Origin: Acidithiobacillus sp. HP-2
GTDB lineage: Bacteria; Pseudomonadota; Gammaproteobacteria; Acidithiobacillales; Acidithiobacillaceae
Length of the DNA: 64,000 nt
Assembly: GCF_015100155.1 (NCBI RefSeq)
Contig: NZ_JACKZA010000012.1
Span: forward strand, 1 to 64,000
Reading direction: 5' to 3'
The translations under genes were made by a program, and so were the position numbers. The notes beneath the pieces are model-generated. The model was not told the DNA's origin. It saw only the letters and a list, made by a program, of their open reading frames with translations, and did not search any database. Of the stretch, positions 1 to 7,097 are shown piece by piece; the first letter of the stretch is position 1, and each line of letters opens with the position of its first letter.

Positions 1-215
1 CAGTAATACTGCGCTGGAGTTGTCGGGATTATTTACCCGGATTCACCGTACCCGCATTGGCCCACAAAATGCTGCGCATCATCTACTTCATGCTCTCTCG
101 CGGCACATATTACCGGGACGCCGCCACCGATTATGAAGCCTTGAGCGTACAACGTAATGCCGCACGCTGGATTAAAAAGCTGATCAAGTTCGGATTCCTG
201 CCCGATCCGGCATAA
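1..215 (+). mobile_element. 3' end of an IS110-family transposase gene, frameshifted
   Basis: The last part of a transposase enters from the left edge and ends at TAA 213-215. The C-terminal residues (AHKMLRIIYFMLSRG, then WIKKLIKFGFLP) have the look of the IS110 transposase C-terminus (transposase_20 region). The upstream codons that fit the family (ELSGLFTRIHRTRIG, from base 14 to about 61) are in a different frame from the downstream codons (from about base 60), so one or two bases seem lost near 56-62. The copy is either dead or carries a sequence error. The rest of the gene lies outside the window. Family call is from remembered motifs. Confidence 0.75.
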
Positions 216-288
216 CCGCTTTCAGATCCCGTCAAATGGTCCTCACAGGCCAGGGACTTCTGTGCCCGTAATCCCATCTCTTTCACAT

Positions 289-428
289 TAAGGCTCATCC
301 TGCTGTCAGGAGAGAACTCGCCCTGCGGGCTCAAACAGCTCTCCTGACGGGCGCTGGATTTCGCCAAGAACAACAACGGCGCAGGACAAAAGTCGCTGCA
401 AAGCACCTATGGCAACTGCCGTTTTTAG
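289..428 (+). repeat. Truncated copy of a palindromic MITE-like repeat
   Basis: These 140 bases match the right 141 bases of the complete element at 57502-57642 with only scattered differences (for example CCCTGCGGG against CCCTACGGG). They include the internal inverted repeat GTCAGGAGAG / CTCTCCTGAC and the right terminal arm ending GCCGTTTTTAG. The left third is missing, and the 3' flank of the IS110-type transposase lies in its place. A 91-codon minus-strand reading frame across this stretch is not considered a gene. Confidence 0.8.
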
Positions 429-448
429 TTTCTGATCTGCTCTTCTAC

Positions 449-479
449 AAAAAAAAACCCGGATAAACCGGGCTTTTTT
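449..479. terminator. Bidirectional rho-independent terminator
   Basis: CCCGG (458-462) pairs with CCGGG (468-472) around an ATAAA loop. The stem is flanked by nine A on the left and six T on the right, so it works in both directions. On the minus strand it ends the cytochrome bd operon, whose last small gene stops at 509. Confidence 0.8.
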
Positions 480-497
480 GACCGGGACGTCCCGGTC
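480..497. repeat. Perfect 18-bp palindrome
   Basis: GACCGGGACGTCCCGGTC is a perfect inverted repeat with no loop. It sits between the terminator and the end of the bd operon. It could add a second hairpin to the 3' end of the bd transcript or be a protein-binding site; nothing in the sequence decides this. Confidence 0.6.
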
Positions 498-508
498 ACA
501 GACTCGAC

Positions 509-598
509 TCAGAACCGCTTGCGTGTATAAAAATACGCGATAACGGTAATGAAAAAATACACAATGGGTAAAAAGAAAATATAGTCTTCCAGATGCAT
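509..598 (-). CDS. 29-aa single-helix membrane peptide in the cytochrome bd operon
   Basis: This short gene has ATG at 598-596, a good Shine-Dalgarno (AGGAGT) 8 bases upstream and TGA at 511-509. The peptide begins MHLEDYIFFLPIV, is almost entirely hydrophobic and aromatic with one likely membrane helix, and ends in the basic tail YTRKRF. It starts only 12 bases after the stop of the CydX-like gene, in the same direction, and the terminator follows. I do not recognise its family. By position it may be an accessory subunit or assembly peptide of cytochrome bd, comparable in kind to CydX, CydS or CydH. That role is inferred from context alone. Confidence 0.6.
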   Translation of the reverse strand: MHLEDYIFFLPIVYFFITVIAYFYTRKRF

Positions 599-610
599 GG
601 TCTTACTCCT

Positions 611-814
611 TTAATGTAAGCGTCCGGTTTTGCCCTGACTTTCCGCATCCTGTTTTTCATACATGACCGCACCGGCGACGGCGATCAGCACAATCATGGT
701 CGTACCCACCAACCAGGCGAAATACCAGGGGCCATAGTCACCAGTGATGACTGCCAGAAACAGGGATAACGCCATGATGAGGGCCATCCCGACAAAAGTG
801 AAAAGATTTTTCAT
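611..814 (-). CDS. CydX-like small subunit of cytochrome bd with an extra N-terminal helix
   Basis: A 67-aa protein with two predicted membrane helices. The second half (GPWYFAWLVGTTMIVLIAV, ending AVMYE) strongly recalls CydX (YbgT/YccB family), whose signature is a short WYFAWxxG...WxE helix. CydX is normally about 35-40 aa and begins at that motif; here about 27 residues forming another hydrophobic segment precede it. The gene lies 15 bases after cydB, as cydX usually does. Known role of the family: stabilising the haem centres of cytochrome bd. The two-helix form is unusual and could change topology. Assignment rests on motif and position. Confidence 0.65.
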   Translation of the reverse strand: MKNLFTFVGMALIMALSLFLAVITGDYGPWYFAWLVGTTMIVLIAVAGAVMYEKQDAESQGKTGRLH

Positions 815-829
815 GACTGGGTTGCTCCC

Positions 830-1963
830 TTAATAAGCATGGTCATCGGCGGGGTTGGGCGGGTTGACCTTGCCGCGCATGACCCGAAAACACCATGTGG
901 TATAAGCCAAAATTGTGGGCACGAAAATGGCGGTGAAAATGGTCATCCAGATCAGGTTGTAACGACTGCCTGAAGCATTCCAGACAGTCAGACTCTGGTT
1001 GAGATTTTCAGACGAAGGCATCAGGAACGGGAACATGGAAGCTGCAACCGTGCCTAAAATGCCAATCCAGGCAATGGCTCCCAGCCACCAGCCGAGGATG
1101 GGTTTGTTGGCGCGTAACATCAACGCACCGAACAACATCCCGGCAATGGCCAGCAACGGGACAATCCACAAAATGGGTTGTGCTGCATAATTATCCAGCC
1201 AGGCGCCAGAAACCGCATGCACCACCTGACCGCTGACGGCGTTGGCGGGCATTCCCGGATCCCCGCTGATGAGGCTATACCCCGTCATACCGGAAATCAT
1301 GAAGCCACCAATGATAAACAGCGCAATGGCAATGATCCCTGCGGTGCTGGCGTAATTCCGGGCGCGGGAAGCAACGGGGTCAGTACCGCGCAGCATCAGC
1401 ATGGCCCCGCCCTGATATACCGACATGCTGACCGCCAATAAGCCGCTCAGAATGGCAAAGGGGTTCAACAGATACCAGATAAAGGACTCCGTCTGGTAAT
1501 ACTGACCATCCCAGCCGAAATGAAAGCCGACGCCTTCGAGAATATTACCAATAGCTGCCCCGTAGACAAACATGGGCAAAAAGCCGGAAATCAGAAAAAC
1601 CCAGTCCCAGGAATCCCGCCACTTGCTGGCGGCCACTTTTGAGCGATATTCAAAAGCCACCGGACGCAAAATCATGCTGAACAGCAGCAGGATCATGACA
1701 ATGTAAAAAACCGAGAAAGAAGTGGCGTACAGGGTCGGCCAAGCCGCAAAAATGGCCCCCCCGCCCAGAATAAACCAGACCTGATTACCGTCCCAATGGG
1801 GACCCACCACATTCAGGGCCTGGCGGCGTTCGCCATCATTTTTACCGACGAAGCGCAGCAGGGTACCGACACCCATGTCCATGCCCACCATGATGGCAAG
1901 GCCCATGAGCAGGACGCCGAGCAGCACCCACCACAACAGTTTAAGTCCAATATAGAGATCCAT
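830..1963 (-). CDS. cydB: Cytochrome bd quinol oxidase subunit II
   Basis: A 377-aa integral membrane protein closely resembling CydB over its whole length: the N-terminal helix with MVGMDMGVGTLLRF (the Asp of the DMGVG motif is the family's proton-channel/haem-pocket acid), then PHWDGNQVWFILGGGAIFAAWP and LRPVAFEYRSK. It pairs with CydA to form the quinol oxidase that reduces oxygen to water at high affinity. It starts with ATG 12 bases after cydA stops and is followed by the CydX-like gene, so the four cyd genes read as one operon. Length is normal. Confidence 0.95.
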   Translation of the reverse strand: MDLYIGLKLLWWVLLGVLLMGLAIMVGMDMGVGTLLRFVGKNDGERRQALNVVGPHWDGNQVWFILGGGAIFAAWPTLYATSFSVFYIVMILLLFSMILRPVAFEYRSKVAASKWRDSWDWVFLISGFLPMFVYGAAIGNILEGVGFHFGWDGQYYQTESFIWYLLNPFAILSGLLAVSMSVYQGGAMLMLRGTDPVASRARNYASTAGIIAIALFIIGGFMISGMTGYSLISGDPGMPANAVSGQVVHAVSGAWLDNYAAQPILWIVPLLAIAGMLFGALMLRANKPILGWWLGAIAWIGILGTVAASMFPFLMPSSENLNQSLTVWNASGSRYNLIWMTIFTAIFVPTILAYTTWCFRVMRGKVNPPNPADDHAY

Positions 1964-1975
1964 TGTGTTGACTCC

Positions 1976-3610
1976 TTATTTCTTGGCGAGGCTGGGCTTG
2001 GCAAAAGCGGGCTGACCGGCCATACCACCCCCAGCAGGAGCCTGGTCATGACCATGATGACTGGCTTGCGGGCCAAGACGCGCGTATTTGAACATCAGGT
2101 ACATTTCTGCAGCGATGAACGAGCTGTAAAGCAGTACAAAACCGATCAGGGAGAAAATCATGTAGCCGACGCTGTGACTGGAAGCTGACACAAAGGTGGG
2201 CAACATATTGTAAACCGTCCAGGGTTGCCGACCATTTTCTGCCGTAATCCATCCAAATTCACAGGCAAACCAGGGTAATGGAATACTCCATAAGGCGACT
2301 TTCAGGAGCAGGGGATGCTTTTCCACCTCATTTTTGAGGCTGAAATAGGCGGCAAATGCAAAAATGGCGAGCATGATAAAGCCGAAAGCCACCATGATAC
2401 GGAATGCCCAAAATTCTACCCAGACATTGGGAACCGTTTCGTGAGCCGTTTTGTCCACGACGCTGGCGAGATTGCTGGCATCCACCTTTTTCAGGTCCTG
2501 ATCAGGGGCGTACTGCATGGCCAGAAAGCCATAGCCCATGTCTGTCTGATACTGTTTGAAGGTCGCCAAAGCCTGCACGTTACTGTGGTCATGATTATAT
2601 TCTTTCAGGGCAACCATGGCCTTGATGCCATTAACTACTTTGGGCTTGGCTTCATCCACCAATTGATGAATACCGGGGATGACGGTGTCCTCCGAGTGGG
2701 TAAGCAGAGGCGTCAGCACATAGGGAACACCAATTTCAAAAAGGTTTTTACCTGCAGCCTTATCCGGGAAAGCAATCAGATTCCAGGGTGCAGATGCCGT
2801 GTTGTAGTCTGTATTCCAGATGGCTTCCATGGCCGCCACTTTCATGGGTTGAGCCTTGGCGTCAATGAAGCCCAGTGCATCGCCCAGAGTCACCACACCA
2901 ATGGTGGAAATCACTCCGAAAACGGCAGCAATACGAAATGAACGCAGGGCAATATCCTTGCGCTTGTTGGTGAGCAGATAGAAGGCACTGATCCCCATGA
3001 CAAACATGGATCCGGTCACAAAACCGGCGATGGAGGTATGGACAAATTTTGCCTGAGCGTCTTCATTAAAAATCAACTGGACAAAGCTGCTGAATTCCAG
3101 GCGCATGGTATTGGGATCAAAGGTTCCGCCTCTGGGGTCCTGCATGAAGCCATTGGCGATCAGAATCCACAATGCGGAAAGGTTGGAGCCCAGCGCTACC
3201 AGATAGGTAACGACCAGATGGGCCTTGGCACTGATCCGGTCCCAGCCAAAAAACATGATGCCCACAAAGGTGGATTCCATGAAAAACGCCATCAGGCCTT
3301 CAATAGCCAGAGGCGTACCAAAAATATCTCCGACGAAATGGGAGTACATGGACCAGTTGGTACCAAACTCAAATTCCATGGTCAGGCCCGTGGCCACACC
3401 CAATGCAAAATTGATGGCAAAAAGCTTGCCCCAGAACTGGGTCATTTCCTTGTAAATGGGTTTCCCCGTGATGACATAAACTGACTCCATGGTGGCCAGC
3501 AGAAATGTCAGGCCCAGAGTCAGGGGTACAAACAGAAAGTGATACAGGGCGGTCAGCGCAAACTGCAGACGCGACAGCTCGACCACTGTGGGATTGATTA
3601 ACATATCCAT
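1976..3610 (-). CDS. cydA: Cytochrome bd quinol oxidase subunit I
   Basis: 544 aa. The start chosen is ATG 3610 (MDMLINPTVVELSRLQFAL), because AGGAGG lies 6 bases upstream; the reading frame is open further back, but the ATG two codons earlier abuts the SD. Visible features are the haem-ligand His in FALTALYHFLFVPLTLG (about residue 24), GINFALGVATG-like and EFGTNWSMYSHFVGDIFG motifs, and the GRQPW signature. The periplasmic Q-loop is long, as in E. coli CydA, so this is the long-Q-loop bd type and not the short cyanide-insensitive CioA type. The C-terminal tail is His/Gly/Ala rich. It follows the persulfide-dioxygenase-like gene by 10 bases. Confidence 0.95.
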   Translation of the reverse strand: MDMLINPTVVELSRLQFALTALYHFLFVPLTLGLTFLLATMESVYVITGKPIYKEMTQFWGKLFAINFALGVATGLTMEFEFGTNWSMYSHFVGDIFGTPLAIEGLMAFFMESTFVGIMFFGWDRISAKAHLVVTYLVALGSNLSALWILIANGFMQDPRGGTFDPNTMRLEFSSFVQLIFNEDAQAKFVHTSIAGFVTGSMFVMGISAFYLLTNKRKDIALRSFRIAAVFGVISTIGVVTLGDALGFIDAKAQPMKVAAMEAIWNTDYNTASAPWNLIAFPDKAAGKNLFEIGVPYVLTPLLTHSEDTVIPGIHQLVDEAKPKVVNGIKAMVALKEYNHDHSNVQALATFKQYQTDMGYGFLAMQYAPDQDLKKVDASNLASVVDKTAHETVPNVWVEFWAFRIMVAFGFIMLAIFAFAAYFSLKNEVEKHPLLLKVALWSIPLPWFACEFGWITAENGRQPWTVYNMLPTFVSASSHSVGYMIFSLIGFVLLYSSFIAAEMYLMFKYARLGPQASHHGHDQAPAGGGMAGQPAFAKPSLAKK

Positions 3611-3620
3611 GAACATCCTC

Positions 3621-4355
3621 CTACAAAGAAACCGGATTGCTTCGCTCCGGCGTGTAACGGTGCACCTCTTCATCAGGTGATCCGGGTTTTTTTACTGCGT
3701 TACTGTTTTTGCTGGTGCTATTGATGAACAGGCGGGAGTACTTTTGAAAAATTTCCCGATGTCCATTCTGGTTATGGAACCAGTTGTCTTTGCGGCGGAC
3801 TTCTTCGATGCTGGTCAGGCGTCGTCCCTTGGTTTCGAGACCTGGGTAGATCAGGGTTTCCCCTGGAAATGTCATTAACCGTTGGGTAATGCTTTGATAT
3901 AAAATTCGCGCATCATCGCTGCTGGGGCAAGGCAGGGTGCTGTTGACCAATAAGGTTTTTCCAGTAAACAGGCGATCTCCCCAAAAATAAGTCAGTGCGC
4001 AGGGACTTTGTCCGGGAGTATGTAAAACCTGCAGGCTTTCTTCTCCAAAATAAAGGTGATCGCCATGGCGCAAACGCAGATCAATCTGACTGTGGGTATT
4101 GCTTTCATGGGCCAGCACCCGCGCTCCGGTAGCCGTTTTCAGGTACTCTGCGATCCGCATCTGTTCGGCATCATGGTGGGTCTGCAATATGTATTTAAGA
4201 ATTAGCCCACGCTCCTGAACAAAGAGTTCGAGATTTTCCATCAGCGCAGGTACGGGATCGATAATGACGGCTTCTCGGGTAACAGGATCACCCAGTAAAT
4301 AACTGAGTTCGCCTTTCGGGGAATGACACAATTGTCTGAATATCATCTTCGTCAC
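3621..4355 (-). CDS. ETHE1/persulfide-dioxygenase-like protein with all metal ligands replaced
   Basis: 244 aa. The fold signature follows the ETHE1-type metallo-beta-lactamase family: MIFRQL near the N-terminus, EAVIIDPV, the metal loop, HTPG, FTG and YPG...KGRRLTSIEE. Yet each ligand position is changed. The HxHxDH motif reads H60-H-D-A-E-Q65; HTPGH reads HTPGQ116; FTGD reads FTGK133; YPGHDYKGR reads YPGLETKGR (Leu173). A catalytic iron site therefore looks impossible. The C-terminal 50 residues are charged and unlike the family. It is the first gene of the cytochrome bd operon, directly behind a sigma-54 promoter. A sensing, scaffolding or substrate-binding role is inference. Confidence 0.8.
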   Translation of the reverse strand: MTKMIFRQLCHSPKGELSYLLGDPVTREAVIIDPVPALMENLELFVQERGLILKYILQTHHDAEQMRIAEYLKTATGARVLAHESNTHSQIDLRLRHGDHLYFGEESLQVLHTPGQSPCALTYFWGDRLFTGKTLLVNSTLPCPSSDDARILYQSITQRLMTFPGETLIYPGLETKGRRLTSIEEVRRKDNWFHNQNGHREIFQKYSRLFINSTSKNSNAVKKPGSPDEEVHRYTPERSNPVSL

Positions 4356-4383
4356 CGTTGTTTGCTGCCGGACAGCAGAGCAT

Positions 4384-4400
4384 CAGCAAACTCTGTGCCA
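4384..4400 (-). promoter_or_regulatory. Sigma-54 (-24/-12) promoter of the pdo-like/cydAB operon
   Basis: Read on the minus strand, 4400 to 4384 is TGGCAC-AGAGT-TTGCTG, matching the sigma-54 consensus TGGCAC-N5-TTGC with the GG and GC exactly 10 bases apart. Transcription should start near 4374, giving a leader of about 20 bases before ATG 4355. The next gene upstream, divergent, encodes a sigma-54 activator. Confidence 0.85.
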
Positions 4401-4443
4401 TTTTCAGGATTTTGTATGTTGATATCTTTTTTATAAAAAACAT

Positions 4444-4456
4444 CATCAATTCATTG
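4444..4456. promoter_or_regulatory. Candidate IHF site
   Basis: CATCAATTCATTG fits the IHF core WATCAANNNNTTR except for the first base. It lies in an AT-rich stretch about 45-55 bases upstream of the -24 element, where IHF often bends DNA between a sigma-54 promoter and its activator. A short dyad, CTGTGATTACAG (4471-4482), further upstream is a possible activator site. Confidence 0.45.
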
Positions 4457-4590
4457 TGTTATTCATTATTCTGTGATTACAGTTAATTTTATAGATACGT
4501 CAGTCCAATAAGCTTGCCCCGGTAAACTGTCAAAAATGGCATGGACGATCTGGCAGAGACTGCTACAATCGTCAGTGCTCAGGTAGCGTA

Positions 4591-5934
4591 GTGGGGGGAT
4601 TCGTGACCGATTTACTGAAGCAATTACGACCGGAAATGACTTCACTACTGGACTGCTTTAGTACGCCAGCAGTGCTTTTGTGCGGGGACTACACAGTCTT
4701 GGCCGCCAATCAGGCCTACCGGCGAGCTTTCGGAGATGGCAAACCGCTCCAGGGTCGGCGTTGCGCGGAAATCCTCGCTGAAGCCGGTTTTTCCTGCCAG
4801 CAAAGTGGCAACCACTGTCCTCTGGATACCTGCCAGCAATCAGGGCTGGATCAACATGTAATTCATACCCATGCCTCGGGAAATACCCAGATTGATTTGT
4901 ACCCCATTCGTAATGAGCGCGCCGAAGTTGTTTATTTTCTCGAACTGCTGAATGTGACCTCCGCAGACGCAACGCATGCGACACCGGCTATGGTCGGCCA
5001 ATCGGAGGCCTGGCGAGAGGTGGTGCGCCTGATTCGACGGGTAGCTCCCGGCGATGCGGCAGTCCTCTTGCTGGGCGAATCCGGAACTGGCAAGGAACTG
5101 GCTGCAGCGGCGGTACACCAGGCTAGTCATCTCAGTCACGGACCCTTCATCACTGTCGATTGCTCCGGTTTGCCGGAAACGCTTTTTGAAAGTGAATTGT
5201 TTGGTCATGAAAAAGGCGCATTTACGGGTGCCTATTCCCGAAAAACCGGTTTGGTGGAAGCGGCCAATGGGGGGACTTTGTTTCTGGATGAAGTGGGCGA
5301 CATTCCCCTTAACCTGCAGGTGAAATTGTTGCGGCTTCTGGAAACCGGCACGTTTCGCAGGGTAGGGGGGGGTGAACCGATTCGTTCCCGGTTTCGACTG
5401 ATTTCAGCAACGCACCGTCATCTGGAAAAAATGGTCGCAGAGGAGCGTTTCCGTCAGGATCTTTATTATCGCATCAACACGTTCCCCATTGCTTTACCGG
5501 CGTTGCGGGATCGTCTGGATGATATTCCCTTGCTGGCTGCAGCCATTTTGCAGCGCATCCCGGCAGCCAAGGGGCTGCAACTGCACGCTGATACCCTACA
5601 GTTGCTGGGTCAATACACTTTTCCGGGCAACATCCGCGAGTTGCGCAACATTCTTGAACGCGCGGCGCTGATGGCCGATGAACATTGGATACTCCCCCAG
5701 CATCTGCCCCTGGCCCTGCAAGAGCAAGGCACGCCGCCCAAACAGGATAATCATGCCAAAATTTCCGGCGTGGATGCCATTGTTCCCTTGGCTGATCTGG
5801 AGGCCCAGTATTTACGATGGGCGCGGAGTGCTTTTGGCGGGGATCGACGCAGTCTGGCCGCCCGGCTGGGTGTCAGTGAGCGCACCCTTTATCGTAAGCT
5901 GGATGCCTTGAAGGAAGCACATGGTCTTGAATGA
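4591..5934 (+). CDS. Sigma-54-dependent transcriptional activator with a cysteine-containing PAS domain
   Basis: 447 aa from GTG 4591; GTG 4603 is an alternative start better spaced from the G-rich SD at 4592-4599. Order: an N-terminal PAS-like sensor (about 20-125) with Cys58, Cys69, Cys76 and Cys81, the last two in HCPLDTC; an AAA+ domain with Walker A GESGTGKE (162-169) and the sigma-54 contact loop GAFTGA (209-214); and a C-terminal Fis-type helix-turn-helix (RRSLAARLGVSERTLYRKL). The cysteine pattern suggests redox, metal or Fe-S sensing. It is transcribed away from the sigma-54 promoter of the cytochrome bd operon, its most likely target. There is no receiver domain, so it probably senses a signal directly. 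Confidence 0.9.
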   Translation: MGGFVTDLLKQLRPEMTSLLDCFSTPAVLLCGDYTVLAANQAYRRAFGDGKPLQGRRCAEILAEAGFSCQQSGNHCPLDTCQQSGLDQHVIHTHASGNTQIDLYPIRNERAEVVYFLELLNVTSADATHATPAMVGQSEAWREVVRLIRRVAPGDAAVLLLGESGTGKELAAAAVHQASHLSHGPFITVDCSGLPETLFESELFGHEKGAFTGAYSRKTGLVEAANGGTLFLDEVGDIPLNLQVKLLRLLETGTFRRVGGGEPIRSRFRLISATHRHLEKMVAEERFRQDLYYRINTFPIALPALRDRLDDIPLLAAAILQRIPAAKGLQLHADTLQLLGQYTFPGNIRELRNILERAALMADEHWILPQHLPLALQEQGTPPKQDNHAKISGVDAIVPLADLEAQYLRWARSAFGGDRRSLAARLGVSERTLYRKLDALKEAHGLE

Positions 5935-6604
5935 AAATATCTGGCCCGAAGGCTTGTGGATCCGAGCCGCAGCGCAGCAAGAGGCCCCCTGCATTATGTT
6001 GATGCATGGCCTGGGCGCATCCAAAGAAGACCTTGCCCCTCTCGCAGACTTTGTGGATCCGGAAAAACAGTTTCGCTGGGTTCTCCCTGACGCACCAGTA
6101 CGTCCGGTCACCCTCAATGGCGGGCGGCCAATGCGGGCCTGGTATGATATTTATGGGCTGGGTCGGGATTCTGGCGAAGATGCAGCAGGTATGGAGCAAA
6201 TGGCGACTCGCCTCACTTCACTGATGGATCATGAGCAGCAGAAAGCGGGTAACCAACCCTTGATACTGGGCGGGTTTTCCCAGGGCGGGGCGATGGCGCT
6301 TTATTTGGCGTTTCATTACGCTTGCCAGGCGGCAGCTGTGCTGGCTTTCAGCGCCTATTTACCGCTTCGCCAGACGCTTCCTCAGGCCGCTCAGGCGACT
6401 CCGATTTTCTGGGGGCATGGTCGTTCCGATGTCGTTCTGCCTCTGGAATATATGGAAATTGCCCGCGACATAATGGAATCCCTGGGGTACGCTCTCAGTA
6501 CCCATATATATTCCATGGATCATAGCATTTGTGCGGAAGAGCTCGTGGACGCACGGAAGTTTTTGGACAGCATGGTCATGCAAGGAAATTTGAAAAAATC
6601 ATGA
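5921..6604 (+). CDS. Carboxylesterase/phospholipase-type alpha/beta hydrolase
   Basis: 227 aa, overlapping the end of the activator gene by 14 bases, so translation is probably coupled. The family signature is clear: LMHGLGASKED near the N-terminus (oxyanion hole), nucleophile elbow GFSQGG with Ser120, Asp170 in HGRSD and His201 in MDHSIC, forming the Ser-Asp-His triad. It resembles the YpfH/EstB group of soluble esterases acting on short acyl esters. There is no signal peptide, so it should be cytoplasmic. The natural substrate cannot be told from sequence. Confidence 0.85.
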   Translation: MVLNENIWPEGLWIRAAAQQEAPCIMLMHGLGASKEDLAPLADFVDPEKQFRWVLPDAPVRPVTLNGGRPMRAWYDIYGLGRDSGEDAAGMEQMATRLTSLMDHEQQKAGNQPLILGGFSQGGAMALYLAFHYACQAAAVLAFSAYLPLRQTLPQAAQATPIFWGHGRSDVVLPLEYMEIARDIMESLGYALSTHIYSMDHSICAEELVDARKFLDSMVMQGNLKKS

Positions 6605-7074
6605 ATACCCTCTGGATTGAGCAGTTTGTACATATACTCGCGGTGATTGTCTGGATTGGCGGCCTGTTTTTTGTGACGATGGTGCTGGCCCCGACCCTGA
6701 AAAAAGAAATCACGCAGAACAGTACGCGTATTGCCTTGATGCATGTGTTGCTGCGTCGTTTCTTTTTCTGGATGTTACTCGCGGCTTTCCTGTTATTGCT
6801 GACTGGTTACAGCATGGTGTTCGTGTTCTACGGAGGATTTGCCGCTCTTGCCATCCCCGAATGGATCATGGTGGTTTTGGGTACGATCATGGTGATGATT
6901 GTTCTGCATACTTATTTTGCGCCACTCAAACGCTTGCGCCGGGCAGTGCGCGATCAGGACTGGCAGGCGGGTTCCAGGGCCTTGGGTCAAGTCCGAATGC
7001 TGGCCAGCACCAATCTTGTGCTGTCCTTCATGGTCATTCTGGTGGGTATATGGGGCGTGTTTGGCACGCCCTGA
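6601..7074 (+). CDS. CopD-family membrane protein
   Basis: 157 aa starting at ATG 6601, which overlaps the esterase stop as ATGA; a longer reading frame upstream is not used. Four hydrophobic helices are visible: about 10-32, 50-75, 85-105 and 135-155. The first carries the WIEQFVHILAVIVWIGGLFF pattern seen in CopD-like proteins, where a His and Trp-rich helix binds copper or haem. Members are called copper resistance D or haem-binding YjgN/HemJ-like proteins. Function here is not known. Confidence 0.7.
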   Translation: MNTLWIEQFVHILAVIVWIGGLFFVTMVLAPTLKKEITQNSTRIALMHVLLRRFFFWMLLAAFLLLLTGYSMVFVFYGGFAALAIPEWIMVVLGTIMVMIVLHTYFAPLKRLRRAVRDQDWQAGSRALGQVRMLASTNLVLSFMVILVGIWGVFGTP

Positions 7075-7097
7075 TGATAATTGGTGATTTATGAAGC

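Noticed and set aside
131..406. 91-codon minus-strand frame at the left edge
   Set aside because: It covers the IS end and the palindromic repeat, which are non-coding on that strand.
1976..3610. Cyanide-insensitive oxidase CioA as the name for the bd subunit
   Set aside because: The Q-loop is long and the sequence tracks E. coli CydA closely, so the CydA name fits better.
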